From NCBI RefSeq assembly GCF_000152785.1, contig NZ_CH672414.1, positions 1,862,639-1,926,638 of the forward strand: a stretch of DNA of 64,000 bases, written 5' to 3'. The notes below the pieces were generated by a model. It searched no databases, had not been told where the DNA came from, and saw nothing but the letters and a program-made list of their open reading frames with translations. A program made the translations under genes and the position numbers. Shown piece after piece: positions 46,343 through 55,700 of this stretch (positions are counted from its first letter, which is position 1; the number at the start of each line of letters is the position of its first letter). The stretch is from Yoonia vestfoldensis SKA53. Its GTDB lineage: Bacteria > Pseudomonadota > Alphaproteobacteria > Rhodobacterales > Rhodobacteraceae.

Positions 46343-48024
46343 CAGGCGGTTTCTCCCTTGGTGACTTGGGCTTGCACGGCAGCGACATCAGCCTCGGTCA
46401 GGCCGTAATCGCGCATCGCAGCTTTCGCAGAAATATAGCCACGCGCAAGATCGCGCTTGATAAGGGCAGGGTCGCGCTTAGCGGCAGGCCCGTAACCCGC
46501 CCCCCCCGGCAGCCCCAGCATGACGCGCCGCCCTGCGTGGACGAATTGCTTGCCTTTGCCTTGCATCGTGCTGCCATCGTCCAGCGCAATCGTGGTCGCA
46601 GCGCCATCAGCCCCCCCCTGCCGGCCGCGTGCAGGGTGATGCACACGGTCAAACATGGCGGAAAAGTCAGCCTCGAAGCCTTGCGCGGGGCCGACCTCCA
46701 TGAACTGGCCCAGTCCGCCGCGGAACTGGCCCGCACCGCCGCTGTCGGGGCGCAATTCCTTGCGCCAGATGATGACGGGGCCGGTATGTTCAGTGGCCTC
46801 GACCGGCATGGTCATCACGCCAGACGGAAAGGCGGTAGCATTCAGCCCGTCCAAAGCAGGCCGCGCCCCTGCCCCGCCAGAGTTGAAGGTCAGCACCTCG
46901 GCCCTGCGCCCTTGGCCAGTGGCAGGGCGCAGACTGACCTGAAAATTGCACAGACACCCTGCCCCTTCGGCAGGAACGGTGGCAGGCAATATCTTGTCCA
47001 GTGCGCCGAACACCACATCGGGGATCATATGCCCGATGATGTGGCGCAGCGCGACGGGCGCCGGATGCACCGCATTGACGATGCTGCCTTCGGGTGCGGT
47101 GATTTCGAACGGCGCAAGCGAGGCGGCGTTGTTGGGGATTTCAGGTGCTATCGCGCATTTGAGCGCATAGCAGGCATAGGCTTTGGTATAGACCAGCGGC
47201 ACGTTGATGCCTTTCTTGTCCACGCCAGATGTGCCGGTGAAATCGCAGATGATCCGGTCAGCCTCGATTTTCAGACTGACGCAAAGGTCGATGGGGACAT
47301 CAAACCCGTCGATCCGCATCGCCCCTGTGGCGCTGTCGCGCGGCAAGGCGGCGATCCGTTCCAAGGTGGCGCGGCGCGAATTGGTCAGGATGAAATCGCT
47401 GATCCCATCCAGATCGTGCAGCGCAAATTCCGCCAGCATTTCCGCTAGCCGCCGCTGGCCAATCTCGTTACAGGTGGCCAAAGCATAAAGATCGCCGACC
47501 ACCTGTTCCGGTTCACGCACATTGCCACGGATGATCGCGATCAGGGTTTCGTCCACGCGACCCGCATGGGCGAAACGCATGATGGGGATGTGGATGCCTT
47601 CCTCGTAGACGCTGGCTGCATCAGCGCCAAACCCGCGCCCACCCACATCGACGACATGGGCGGTGCAGGCGAAAAACCCGACGTGGCGGCCTTGGTAGAA
47701 GGATGGCGTCACAACGGTGAAATCATGCAGATGGCCGGTGCCTTCCCACGGATCGTTGGTAATATAGACATCGCCTTCGCGCATCGTGGCGCGCCCGATG
47801 CGGCGGATGAAATGTGGCACGGCATCGGCCATCGCGTTCACATGACCAGGCGTGCCAGTAACCGCCTGCGCCAGCATCAGGCCCGCAGCGTCATAGACAC
47901 CTGCGGACAGATCGCCTGCCTCGCGCACGGATGTCGAAAAGGCGGTACGGACCAGCGCCTGCGCCTGTTCCTCGACGATGGAAATCAGCCGGTTCCACAT
48001 GACTTGGTTGGCGACATTGCTCAT
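46342..48024 (-). CDS. hyuB: Hydantoinase B / oxoprolinase family subunit
   Basis: A 560-residue subunit of ATP-dependent N-methylhydantoinase/5-oxoprolinase-type amidohydrolases. Typical blocks are seen: DVYITNDPWEGTGHLHDFTV, FFACTAHVVDVGGRGFG, DFTGTSG and PEIPNNAASLAPFEITAPEGSIVNA. It forms an alpha/beta complex with the HyuA protein encoded just upstream (4-base overlap). The glycine-rich C-terminal part (LRPDSGGAGQFRGGLGQ) is complete. Confidence 0.92.
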   Translation of the reverse strand: MSNVANQVMWNRLISIVEEQAQALVRTAFSTSVREAGDLSAGVYDAAGLMLAQAVTGTPGHVNAMADAVPHFIRRIGRATMREGDVYITNDPWEGTGHLHDFTVVTPSFYQGRHVGFFACTAHVVDVGGRGFGADAASVYEEGIHIPIMRFAHAGRVDETLIAIIRGNVREPEQVVGDLYALATCNEIGQRRLAEMLAEFALHDLDGISDFILTNSRRATLERIAALPRDSATGAMRIDGFDVPIDLCVSLKIEADRIICDFTGTSGVDKKGINVPLVYTKAYACYALKCAIAPEIPNNAASLAPFEITAPEGSIVNAVHPAPVALRHIIGHMIPDVVFGALDKILPATVPAEGAGCLCNFQVSLRPATGQGRRAEVLTFNSGGAGARPALDGLNATAFPSGVMTMPVEATEHTGPVIIWRKELRPDSGGAGQFRGGLGQFMEVGPAQGFEADFSAMFDRVHHPARGRQGGADGAATTIALDDGSTMQGKGKQFVHAGRRVMLGLPGGAGYGPAAKRDPALIKRDLARGYISAKAAMRDYGLTEADVAAVQAQVTKGETA

Positions 48025-50096
48025 GCGCTGATCTCCGTGATGTCGATACTGCCGTCGGGGCGGGCAATGGCGTGTCGGCTGGCGGGGATAACGATGGTGG
48101 TTTCATCCTCGGTAATCAGCGCGGGGCCTGTGACGGTATCGCCCGGCGCCAGCCCGGCGCGCGGGACGATTTGCGCCTGCACGGTCTTTGCCAGCGCAGG
48201 GTCGAACAGGGCGCGGGTACTATGGCCCGTGATCGCACGGCCTGCGGGGGTGACGGGCAGCGGGGCGGCTGTGGCGCTGGCGGTGGTTGCATTGACCGCC
48301 CAGACGGTGATTTCGATATCCATGCCGGTGACGGTGCGGCCGAACAGGGCAGTATAATCCGCCTCGAACAGCGCCTGAAATGTCACGGCATCGGGGTTGG
48401 CCGCCTGATCCGCGCATAGGCTGACGGGGATTTCCCAGCCTTGGCCGGTATAGCGCATATAAACCTTGTATTGCGCCGTGATCGGGGCAGCAGCATCGCA
48501 ATTACGCACGAAACCTGTCGCTTCCTCCGCCAAGGCGGCGAGCAGGTCGCGCACCATTGCTGCGTCAAACGCCGACAGTTTCATATACACACTGCGTGTC
48601 GCCTCGAAACTGAACGGCGCGCGCAAAAACCCGATGGCAGAGCCAACACCCGCACCCGTCGGCACCAGCAGGCGCGTAACGCCCAGCTTTTCGCACAAGC
48701 GCCCCGCATGCAAAGGCGCAGCCCCGCCAAAGGCGATCATGGTGTAACCGGCCAGATCCTCGCCATTCTCCACCGCATGGACACGCGCGGCATTGGCCAT
48801 GTTTTCATCCACGACCTCGGCCAGACCATAAGCGGCGGTCAGGGCGTCCATGTCCAGCGGGGCGCCAAGTGCTGTCAGCGCCGTATCTGACGCGCCTTTG
48901 TGCAACCTGATCGACCCACCGGCAAAATTGTCGGGGTCGAGCCGGCCCAGCACCAGATCGGCATCCGTGACGGCGGGTCTTGACCCGCCACGCCCGTAGC
49001 AGGCGGGCCCCGGTTCGGACCCCGCACTTTCCGGCCCGACGCGGATTTGACGCAAGCTATCGACATGGGCCAGACTGCCGCCACCTGCGCCGATTTCAAC
49101 CATGTCGATCACGGGAATCGAAATCGGCATGCCAGAGCCTTTCTTGAACCTGTAACTGCGCGCCACCTCAAAGACACGGGCGGTTTTCGGGGTCTGGTTC
49201 TTGATCAGGCAGATCTTGGCCGTGGTGCCGCCCATGTCAAAGGACAGGATCTTGTCCAAACCGTAACGCGCGGCGATATGAGCGGCGAACACAGCCCCCC
49301 CCGCTGGTCCCGATTCCACCAGCCGGACCGGAAATTCTGCCGCGTTTTCAAGGCTGATGATCCCGCCGCCCGAATGCATCAGGAACACCGGACAATCCGC
49401 GCCTTCATCCGCCAGCCGCGATTTCAAGCGGTCCAGATAGGTTTTCATCAAGGGCTTGATATAGGCATTTGCGACGGTCGTATTGAACCGTTCATATTCG
49501 CGCATCTGGGGCGAGACTTCGGACGACAGCGACACCATCACCCCCGGCAGGCGTTCGGCCAGCACATCACGGATCATGCGTTCATGTTCGGGGTTCAGAT
49601 AGGCGTGGATCAGGCCCACGGCGATGCTGTCAAAATTATAGCTGGCCATATCCTCGGCCAGTGCAACAACTTCTTCGCGGTCGAGCGGGATCAGGACGGC
49701 ACCTTGCGCATCGACACGTTCCGTCACGGTGAACCGGTGCTGTCGCGCCAGCAGGGGTTCAGGCAGTTGCAGGTTCAGGTCATATTGTTCAAACCGGCTT
49801 TCGGTACGCATCTCGATCACGTCACGGAAGCCTTCCGTCGTGATCAGCGCCGTGCGCGCGCCGCGCCGTTCGATCAGCGCATTGGTCGCCAGCGTCGTGC
49901 CATGGATGATCTGGCCGATCTGCGCAGGGCTGATCCCCGCCTTGGCGCAGACCTGATGCATCCCGTCGATGATCGCATCCTCGGGTGCAGCATAGGTGGT
50001 CAACACCTTGGTCGAATGGCTGGCCCCCGCCAGTTCCAGCACCACATCGGTGAATGTGCCGCCGATATCGACGCCGAGCCGGATTGCGTGCTGCAT
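48021..50096 (-). CDS. hyuA: Hydantoinase A / oxoprolinase family subunit
   Basis: A 691-residue subunit with the actin-like ATPase motifs GVDIGGTFTDVVLE at the N-terminus, HGTTLATNALIERRGA, and SFDMGGTTAKICLIKN near the middle. It hydrolyses ATP to open a cyclic imide or amide such as hydantoin, N-methylhydantoin or 5-oxoproline, jointly with HyuB. The ATG at 50096 follows AGGACAG. An upstream TTG at 50117 is less likely. An AT-rich palindrome lies 50 bases upstream, behind the LysR gene. Confidence 0.92.
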   Translation of the reverse strand: MQHAIRLGVDIGGTFTDVVLELAGASHSTKVLTTYAAPEDAIIDGMHQVCAKAGISPAQIGQIIHGTTLATNALIERRGARTALITTEGFRDVIEMRTESRFEQYDLNLQLPEPLLARQHRFTVTERVDAQGAVLIPLDREEVVALAEDMASYNFDSIAVGLIHAYLNPEHERMIRDVLAERLPGVMVSLSSEVSPQMREYERFNTTVANAYIKPLMKTYLDRLKSRLADEGADCPVFLMHSGGGIISLENAAEFPVRLVESGPAGGAVFAAHIAARYGLDKILSFDMGGTTAKICLIKNQTPKTARVFEVARSYRFKKGSGMPISIPVIDMVEIGAGGGSLAHVDSLRQIRVGPESAGSEPGPACYGRGGSRPAVTDADLVLGRLDPDNFAGGSIRLHKGASDTALTALGAPLDMDALTAAYGLAEVVDENMANAARVHAVENGEDLAGYTMIAFGGAAPLHAGRLCEKLGVTRLLVPTGAGVGSAIGFLRAPFSFEATRSVYMKLSAFDAAMVRDLLAALAEEATGFVRNCDAAAPITAQYKVYMRYTGQGWEIPVSLCADQAANPDAVTFQALFEADYTALFGRTVTGMDIEITVWAVNATTASATAAPLPVTPAGRAITGHSTRALFDPALAKTVQAQIVPRAGLAPGDTVTGPALITEDETTIVIPASRHAIARPDGSIDITEISA

Positions 50097-50145
50097 GATC
50101 TGTCCTTCTGCTGCCAAGGACAGGTTAGGCTGTGGATTGCATCAC

Positions 50146-50165
50146 ATCCAATTATTTTATTGGAT
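50146..50165. promoter_or_regulatory. AT-rich palindrome before the hydantoinase operon
   Basis: ATCCAAT-TATTTT-ATTGGAT is a perfect 7-bp inverted repeat 50 bases before hyuA, with a further TGGATCAA direct repeat at 50161-50168 and 50183-50190. It contains TAAAAT on the minus strand, a possible -10. It is a candidate operator. Confidence 0.55.
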
Positions 50166-50179
50166 CAATACGATCAGAT

Positions 50180-51067
50180 TTATGGATCAAGGGCGGCAGA
50201 AATTACAACGGCGACTTGGGCTGCATCCGCGACGATCCGCGCCGATCTTTCAGCATCGTAACGGGCAAAGAAATGTAGCGGCGCAGGGGTCCAGCCGTAA
50301 TCGACCTGCACCAACTGGCCACGCGCCAGCGGATCAGCCACCATCGCGGCGGGCATGGTGGCGACCCCCATCCCGTCAATCGTCATATGCAGGCAAGCGG
50401 CCAGATTGCTGGATGGCACCAGCCGCACGGGCAGTTTCGCGGTGGCGAAATGGGCGGCGACCTGCGCGTAAAGATGGGTGTCGCGCGCATGGGTCAGGAT
50501 CGGATGCGCAGCCAGATCATCACTGCCCGCCTGCCCCGCCAACCCCAGTGCAGGCGACGCGACCCAGATCATGTCATAAGCACCCAGATCAATCTGCCCA
50601 CTGGTCAGCCGCGTGAACGGGCCATTCTGGATCGCCAGATCAAGGCGGCGGTCGGCCAGCATACGTTCCAGATTGACCGACAGATCAACGGTCAGTTCGA
50701 CGCTGAGCTTTGGATAGGTCTCTTTCAGCCGCCGCAGATAATCGCGCAGCCAAGTGTGGACGATCATCTCGGTCACGCCAAGCCGCAGGGTGCCGTCGAT
50801 CAGCGCCTTTTGATCCGCCGCCGCGATCAACGCATCGGTCGCATCCAGCACGCGGCGGGCATGGGCGAGCAGGTCGCGCCCCTTGGCCGTCAGCACCACG
50901 GACCCTGCATCGCGCGTCATCAGCACAATGCCCAGCGCCTGTTCCAGCCCTGCGATCCGCGCCGAGATATTGGGCTGCGTCGTGCCCAGCCTGTCGGCGG
51001 CACCACGAAAGCTGTGCAGATCAGCGACCCAGACGAAGGCTTCAAGCTGTTTGAGGTTAAGCCGCAT
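50180..51067 (-). CDS. LysR-family transcriptional regulator
   Basis: A 295-residue regulator with the N-terminal helix-turn-helix LKQLEAFVWVADLHSFRGAADRLGTTQPNISARIAGLE (residues about 4-41), then a linker helix and a periplasmic-binding-like effector domain to the end. The ATG at 51067 follows AAAGG; an upstream extension is not conserved. It precedes the hydantoinase genes on the same strand by 83 bases, an arrangement that makes it the likely regulator of that operon, with the substrate or an intermediate as inducer. Confidence 0.92.
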   Translation of the reverse strand: MRLNLKQLEAFVWVADLHSFRGAADRLGTTQPNISARIAGLEQALGIVLMTRDAGSVVLTAKGRDLLAHARRVLDATDALIAAADQKALIDGTLRLGVTEMIVHTWLRDYLRRLKETYPKLSVELTVDLSVNLERMLADRRLDLAIQNGPFTRLTSGQIDLGAYDMIWVASPALGLAGQAGSDDLAAHPILTHARDTHLYAQVAAHFATAKLPVRLVPSSNLAACLHMTIDGMGVATMPAAMVADPLARGQLVQVDYGWTPAPLHFFARYDAERSARIVADAAQVAVVISAALDP

Positions 51068-51142
51068 GGCGGACCTTTCGCACCGGATGTCCGGCAAGGG
51101 ATACAGCCGATGACCGGCACAGGGCAAGCAGGGCGCTTGCAT

Positions 51143-51182
51143 TTAGTTCGATTTCGTATTACTTAGTTCGATATCGTATTAA
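51143..51182. promoter_or_regulatory. Tandem operator-like 20-bp repeats before nitroreductase/marR
   Basis: Two head-to-tail copies of TTAGTTCGATWTCGTATTAM (51143-51162 and 51163-51182) differ at two positions. Each has an inverted TTA..CGATATCG..TAA symmetry (perfect core only in the second). They lie 25 bases before the nitroreductase ATG, within the shared region with the divergent LysR gene. They are likely MarR-family binding sites. Confidence 0.7.
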
Positions 51183-51206
51183 TTACTGAATCACAGGAGA
51201 CGAGAC

Positions 51207-52343
51207 ATGAACCGTCGTAAATTCCTTGCCCTGTCCGGTGGTGGCATCATCCTTGCCGCGACCGCAACGCTCGGCACCATCGCAAGCCGGACCCCCGCCA
51301 CCGCATTGGCCCCTTGGGACCGTGCGGGCAGCATGTATGACGAACCGCGCATGCGGGCGCTGTCCTATGCGATCCTTGCGCCCAATCCGCATAACCGCCA
51401 GCCTTGGCTGGTCGATCTGTCCGAACCCGACCGCGTGCTGCTGAAGGTCGATACCAACCGACTTTTGCCCGACACCGACCCGTTCAACCGCCAGATCACA
51501 GTGGGGCTGGGGTGTTTTCTGGAATTGCTGGTCATGGCTGCCGCACAAGACGGGTTTGCCGTGGACCTTGACGTCTTTCCACAAGGGGCAGACCAGATGG
51601 CGCTGGACGATCGCCCCGTCGCCATCGCCACATTCCGCGCCGGTGCAGGCAGGCCGGACCCGCTGTTTGCCCATGTCATGGCGCGGCGGTCCAACAAGGA
51701 ACCGTTCGACACGACCCGCCCCATAGCGCCCGACACCATCGCCCAGATCGCCGGTGCCGCAATCTACGGCAGCCGTGTTGCTGGCGACGCATCACAAGGC
51801 AGCATCACAACCCTGCGCCAATTGACCACCGACGCGATGATCGTGGAAATCGACACACCGCATACCTTCAAGGAAAGCGTGGACCTGTTCCGCATCGGCA
51901 AGGCCGAGGTCGAAGCCAACCCCGACGGCATCGACTTTTCCGGTCCCCTGTTCGAGACTTTGGGCGCCTTCGGCCTGATGACCCGCGAGGCGATGGCAGA
52001 CCCGACGACCAACATGTTCGCCCAAAGCAAGGCCGTTTTGCAGGCCAATACCGAAACCGCAATGGGCCATCTGTGGCAGGCGACACGTGGCAATACCCGC
52101 GCCGACCAGATCATCGCCGGGCGCGACTGGTTGCGGCTGAACCTTGCGGCGACGGCTGCGGGCGTCGACATGCAACCGCTGAGCCAGGCCCTGCAGGAAT
52201 TCCCTGAAATGGCGGCGCATCACAGGGCAGCGCACCAGATGCTGGCGCAGGACGGGGAAACCCTTCAGATGCTGTGCCGTCTAGGCTATGGTCCGACCAT
52301 CGCCCCAAGCCCGCGTTGGCCGCTGGAGGCCAAGCTGATCTGA
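51207..52343 (+). CDS. Acg-like nitroreductase-fold protein with Tat signal
   Basis: A 378-residue protein with a twin-arginine signal (MNRRKFLALSGGGIILAA), so it is probably exported folded. The mature part has APNPHNRQPWLVDLS, LGCFLELLVMAA, ARRSNKEPFD and PTTNMFAQSKAV, resembling Acg-type FMN-binding nitroreductase domains. It may hold flavin and act on quinones, nitro compounds or nitrogen oxides; no substrate can be named. GGAGA stands 9 bases before the ATG. A marR gene follows by 7 bases on the same strand. Confidence 0.8.
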   Translation: MNRRKFLALSGGGIILAATATLGTIASRTPATALAPWDRAGSMYDEPRMRALSYAILAPNPHNRQPWLVDLSEPDRVLLKVDTNRLLPDTDPFNRQITVGLGCFLELLVMAAAQDGFAVDLDVFPQGADQMALDDRPVAIATFRAGAGRPDPLFAHVMARRSNKEPFDTTRPIAPDTIAQIAGAAIYGSRVAGDASQGSITTLRQLTTDAMIVEIDTPHTFKESVDLFRIGKAEVEANPDGIDFSGPLFETLGAFGLMTREAMADPTTNMFAQSKAVLQANTETAMGHLWQATRGNTRADQIIAGRDWLRLNLAATAAGVDMQPLSQALQEFPEMAAHHRAAHQMLAQDGETLQMLCRLGYGPTIAPSPRWPLEAKLI

Positions 52344-52350
52344 GGGCAGA

Positions 52351-52797
52351 ATGGACGAAAACGGCAGACGCGTGTTCCAGTTTTTCAACGAAATCGGGAT
52401 CATCAACCAATTGGCCGGGGCGATATTCGCGGCCCGGCTGCCCGACGGGTTGCATGTGTCGCATTTCGCCCTGCTGAACCATCTGGTCCGGCTGGGCGAT
52501 GAAAAGACCCCGCTGGCGCTGGCATCCGCCTTTCAGGTGCCAAAAACGACAATGACCCACACGCTGGCCGTGCTGGAAAAACGTGCCGCGATCCGGCTGA
52601 CCCCGCATCCCAGCGACGGGCGCAGCAAGATCGTTTTCTTGACAGAGGCAGGGCGCAAATTGCACGACGACGCGATTGCCAGCATGGCGGACCCGATCCG
52701 TCAGATCACCGCTGATCTGGGGGATGGCACGATCAGCGACCTGATCCCGCAGCTGGAAAAGATCAGGGCCTATCTGGACCAGAACCGTAGCATCTGA
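52351..52797 (+). CDS. MarR-family transcriptional regulator
   Basis: A 148-residue winged-helix repressor. The dimerisation helices are at both ends, and the winged helix covers LALASAFQVPKTTMTHTLAVLEKRAAIRLTPHPSDGRSKIVFLTEAG (residues about 54-100). It lies 7 bases after the nitroreductase gene and is co-transcribed with it. The tandem palindromes before that gene are its probable autoregulatory operators. It ends 2 bases before the convergent dnaE2 stop. Confidence 0.92.
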   Translation: MDENGRRVFQFFNEIGIINQLAGAIFAARLPDGLHVSHFALLNHLVRLGDEKTPLALASAFQVPKTTMTHTLAVLEKRAAIRLTPHPSDGRSKIVFLTEAGRKLHDDAIASMADPIRQITADLGDGTISDLIPQLEKIRAYLDQNRSI

Positions 52798-52799
52798 CC

Positions 52800-55700
52800 C
52801 TAGTAGAAATCCCGCGATTTCGGGATCACGCGCACATCGCGCGGATGATGCACGCGCGGATCACCCCCGATGGGGCGGCGCACCTCGTCGGCATGGGCAA
52901 GCGGCGGGGTCATGCGATCCTCGGACAGACGTGCCAGCGCATCGCTGCGGTCGGTCAGCACATGGGCCACCACATGGATCACATCGCCGTCGCGCTGCAC
53001 CACGCCATGCACGTCGATCAGGCGAGCCTGCATCACGGTCTTGCGATTGGCCTCCATTACCTTGGGCCAGACAACCAGATTGGCAACACCCGTTTCATCT
53101 TCGAGCGTGATGAAACACACGCCCTTGGCGCTGCCCGGGCGCTGGCGGATCAGCACGACACCTGCCAGCTTCACCGGCTGGCCGCTGCGCATCTGGGCAA
53201 GCTCTGCCGCCGCGCGATAGCCCTGCCGCGTCATGCTGCGCCGCAGGAACGCCAGCGGATGCGCCTTCAGTGACAGGCGCAGGGTCTGGTAATCGGCGAC
53301 CACCTGTTCGCAGACCGGCATCTGCGGCAGATCGAACCGGACCTCGGCCCCTTCGTCGCGGGTATCCGCAAAAAGCGGCAGGTCGGGTGCGTCGCGCAGC
53401 GCCCGCGCGTCCCACAATGCCTGCCGGCGGTCGAGCATCATCGACCGCAACGCATCCGCCGCCGCCAGCCTTTGCACCGTGCCTGCATCGAGTTTGGCGC
53501 GGGTTTTCATATCCTTGAGGTCATCAAAAGGCCGCCCGCGCGCATCCATGATCCGCTGCGCCATATCGCGGCGCATCCCGTCGATCTGGCGCAAGCCCAG
53601 CCTTACAGCGAACACACCGGGGGCCAGCGGTTCAAGGCTGTTGTCCCAATCGGAATAATTCACATCCGCCGCGCGCACGATTACCCCGTGTTCGCGGGCA
53701 TCGCGCACGATCTGGGCGGGGGCGTAAAAGCCCATCGGCTGGGAATTGAGCAAGGCAGCGCAAAACACATCCGGGTAATGGCACTTGATCCAAGAGGAAA
53801 TATAGACCAGCAGCGCGAAACTGGCGGCATGGCTTTCGGGGAAACCATAATCACCAAAGCCTTTGATCTGGTTGAAACAGCGCGCTGCGAATGCGGGATC
53901 ATAGCCACGCCTTATCATCCGGCCAACCATCTTTTCCTCGAGCGCGCCAATGGTGCCATGCGACCGGAAAGTCGCCATCGCCTTGCGCAATTCATTGGCC
54001 TCCTTGGTAGAAAATTCGGCGGCGACCATCGCAATCTTCATCGCCTGTTCCTGAAATATCGGCACACCGAGCGTGCGGCCCAGCACCTTTTTCAGCTCGT
54101 CAGGGTCATACTGCGGGCCGGGGCTAGGGTATTCAACAACCTCGGCCCCGCTACGACGGCGCAGGTACGGATGCACCATATCGCCCTGAATAGGGCCCGG
54201 GCGGACGATAGCGACCTGAATGACCAGATCGTAAAACGCACGCGGTTTCAGCCGTGGCAGCATGTTCATCTGCGCGCGGCTTTCGACCTGAAACGTGCCC
54301 AAGGAATCGCCCTTGCACAGCATGTCATAGACGGCGGGATCTTCTTGCGGAACGGTTGCCAGGTCGAAACGCTTGCCATGATGCGCCGCGATCAGATCAA
54401 ACGCCTTGCGAATGCAGGTCAGCATGCCCAGCGCCAACACATCGACCTTGAGAATGCGCAATTCGTCGATGTCATCCTTGTCCCATTCGATGAAGCTACG
54501 ATCCGGCATGGCACCATTGCCGATGGGTACGGTTTCGGTCAGCGCCTTTTCGGTCAGGATGAACCCGCCCACATGCTGGCCCAGATGGCGCGGCATGCCG
54601 ATCATCTGGTCGGCGAGCCGGATCGTGCGCGCCATCAGCGGATCACGCAGGTCAATCCCCGCCTCGGCGGCCTGCGCCGCACCGATCTCGCGGCCCCAAG
54701 AGCCCCAGATCGTCTTGGCCAGTGCCGTCGTCACATCCTCCGACAGCCCCATGACGCGGCCCACCTCGCGCACGGCCATGCGCGGGCGGTAGTGGATCAC
54801 CGTGGCGCAAAGTGCGGCACGGTTGCGGCCGTATTTGTTATAGATATGTTGGATCACCTCCTCGCGGCGTTCATGTTCGAAATCCACGTCGATATCGGGG
54901 GGCTCCTTGCGTTCCTCGCTGATGAAGCGCTCGAACAACAAATCGTTCTTGGCCGGGTCGACGGCGGTGATCCCCAGCACATAGCAGACGGCGGAATTGG
55001 CGGCAGACCCGCGCCCCTGACACAGGATCGGCGGCTTGCACTGGTTGCGGGCGAAATCGATGATCTCGTGGATGGTCAGGAAATATTGCGGGATATCAAG
55101 CTTGGCGATCAGCGCCAGTTCCTTGCGCAGCGTCGCCTGCAAGGCCGCAGGCACCCCATCAGGATAGCGCGCCGCCGCCCCTTTCCATGTCAATTCTTCC
55201 AGATACTCCTGCGGGCTGCGCCCTTCTGGTACAGTTTCATGCGGATATTCATAGGCAAGGTCCCGCAGATCAAAGGTGCTGGCATCGGCAACATCGCGGG
55301 TCGCACGGATCGCATGGGGCCAGTCGGCAAACAGGCGCGCCATCTGCGCGGGCGATTTGAGGTGCCGTTCGGCATTGGCATCCAGCAGAAACCCCGCCTT
55401 GGCAATCGTGGTTTTGTGGCGGATGCAGGTCATCACATCCTGCAGGGGGCGGCGGTCTGGCGCATGGTAATGCACATCATTGGTGGCCAGAATAGACAAT
55501 CCATATCGGCGTGCCAAAGCATCCAAAGCGTTGATCCGCGCGCGGTCATCGCCACGGTAAAGACAGCTTGCCGCAACATGGCGCAAGCTCGGCAAGGCGC
55601 GCACCAGACGCGGCAGCAGGGCCGCGAAATGCCTCAGATCCGTCCCCGGCACAGCGATCAGCTGTACATCTGCGGCATGGGCAGCCAGATCATCAAGGCT

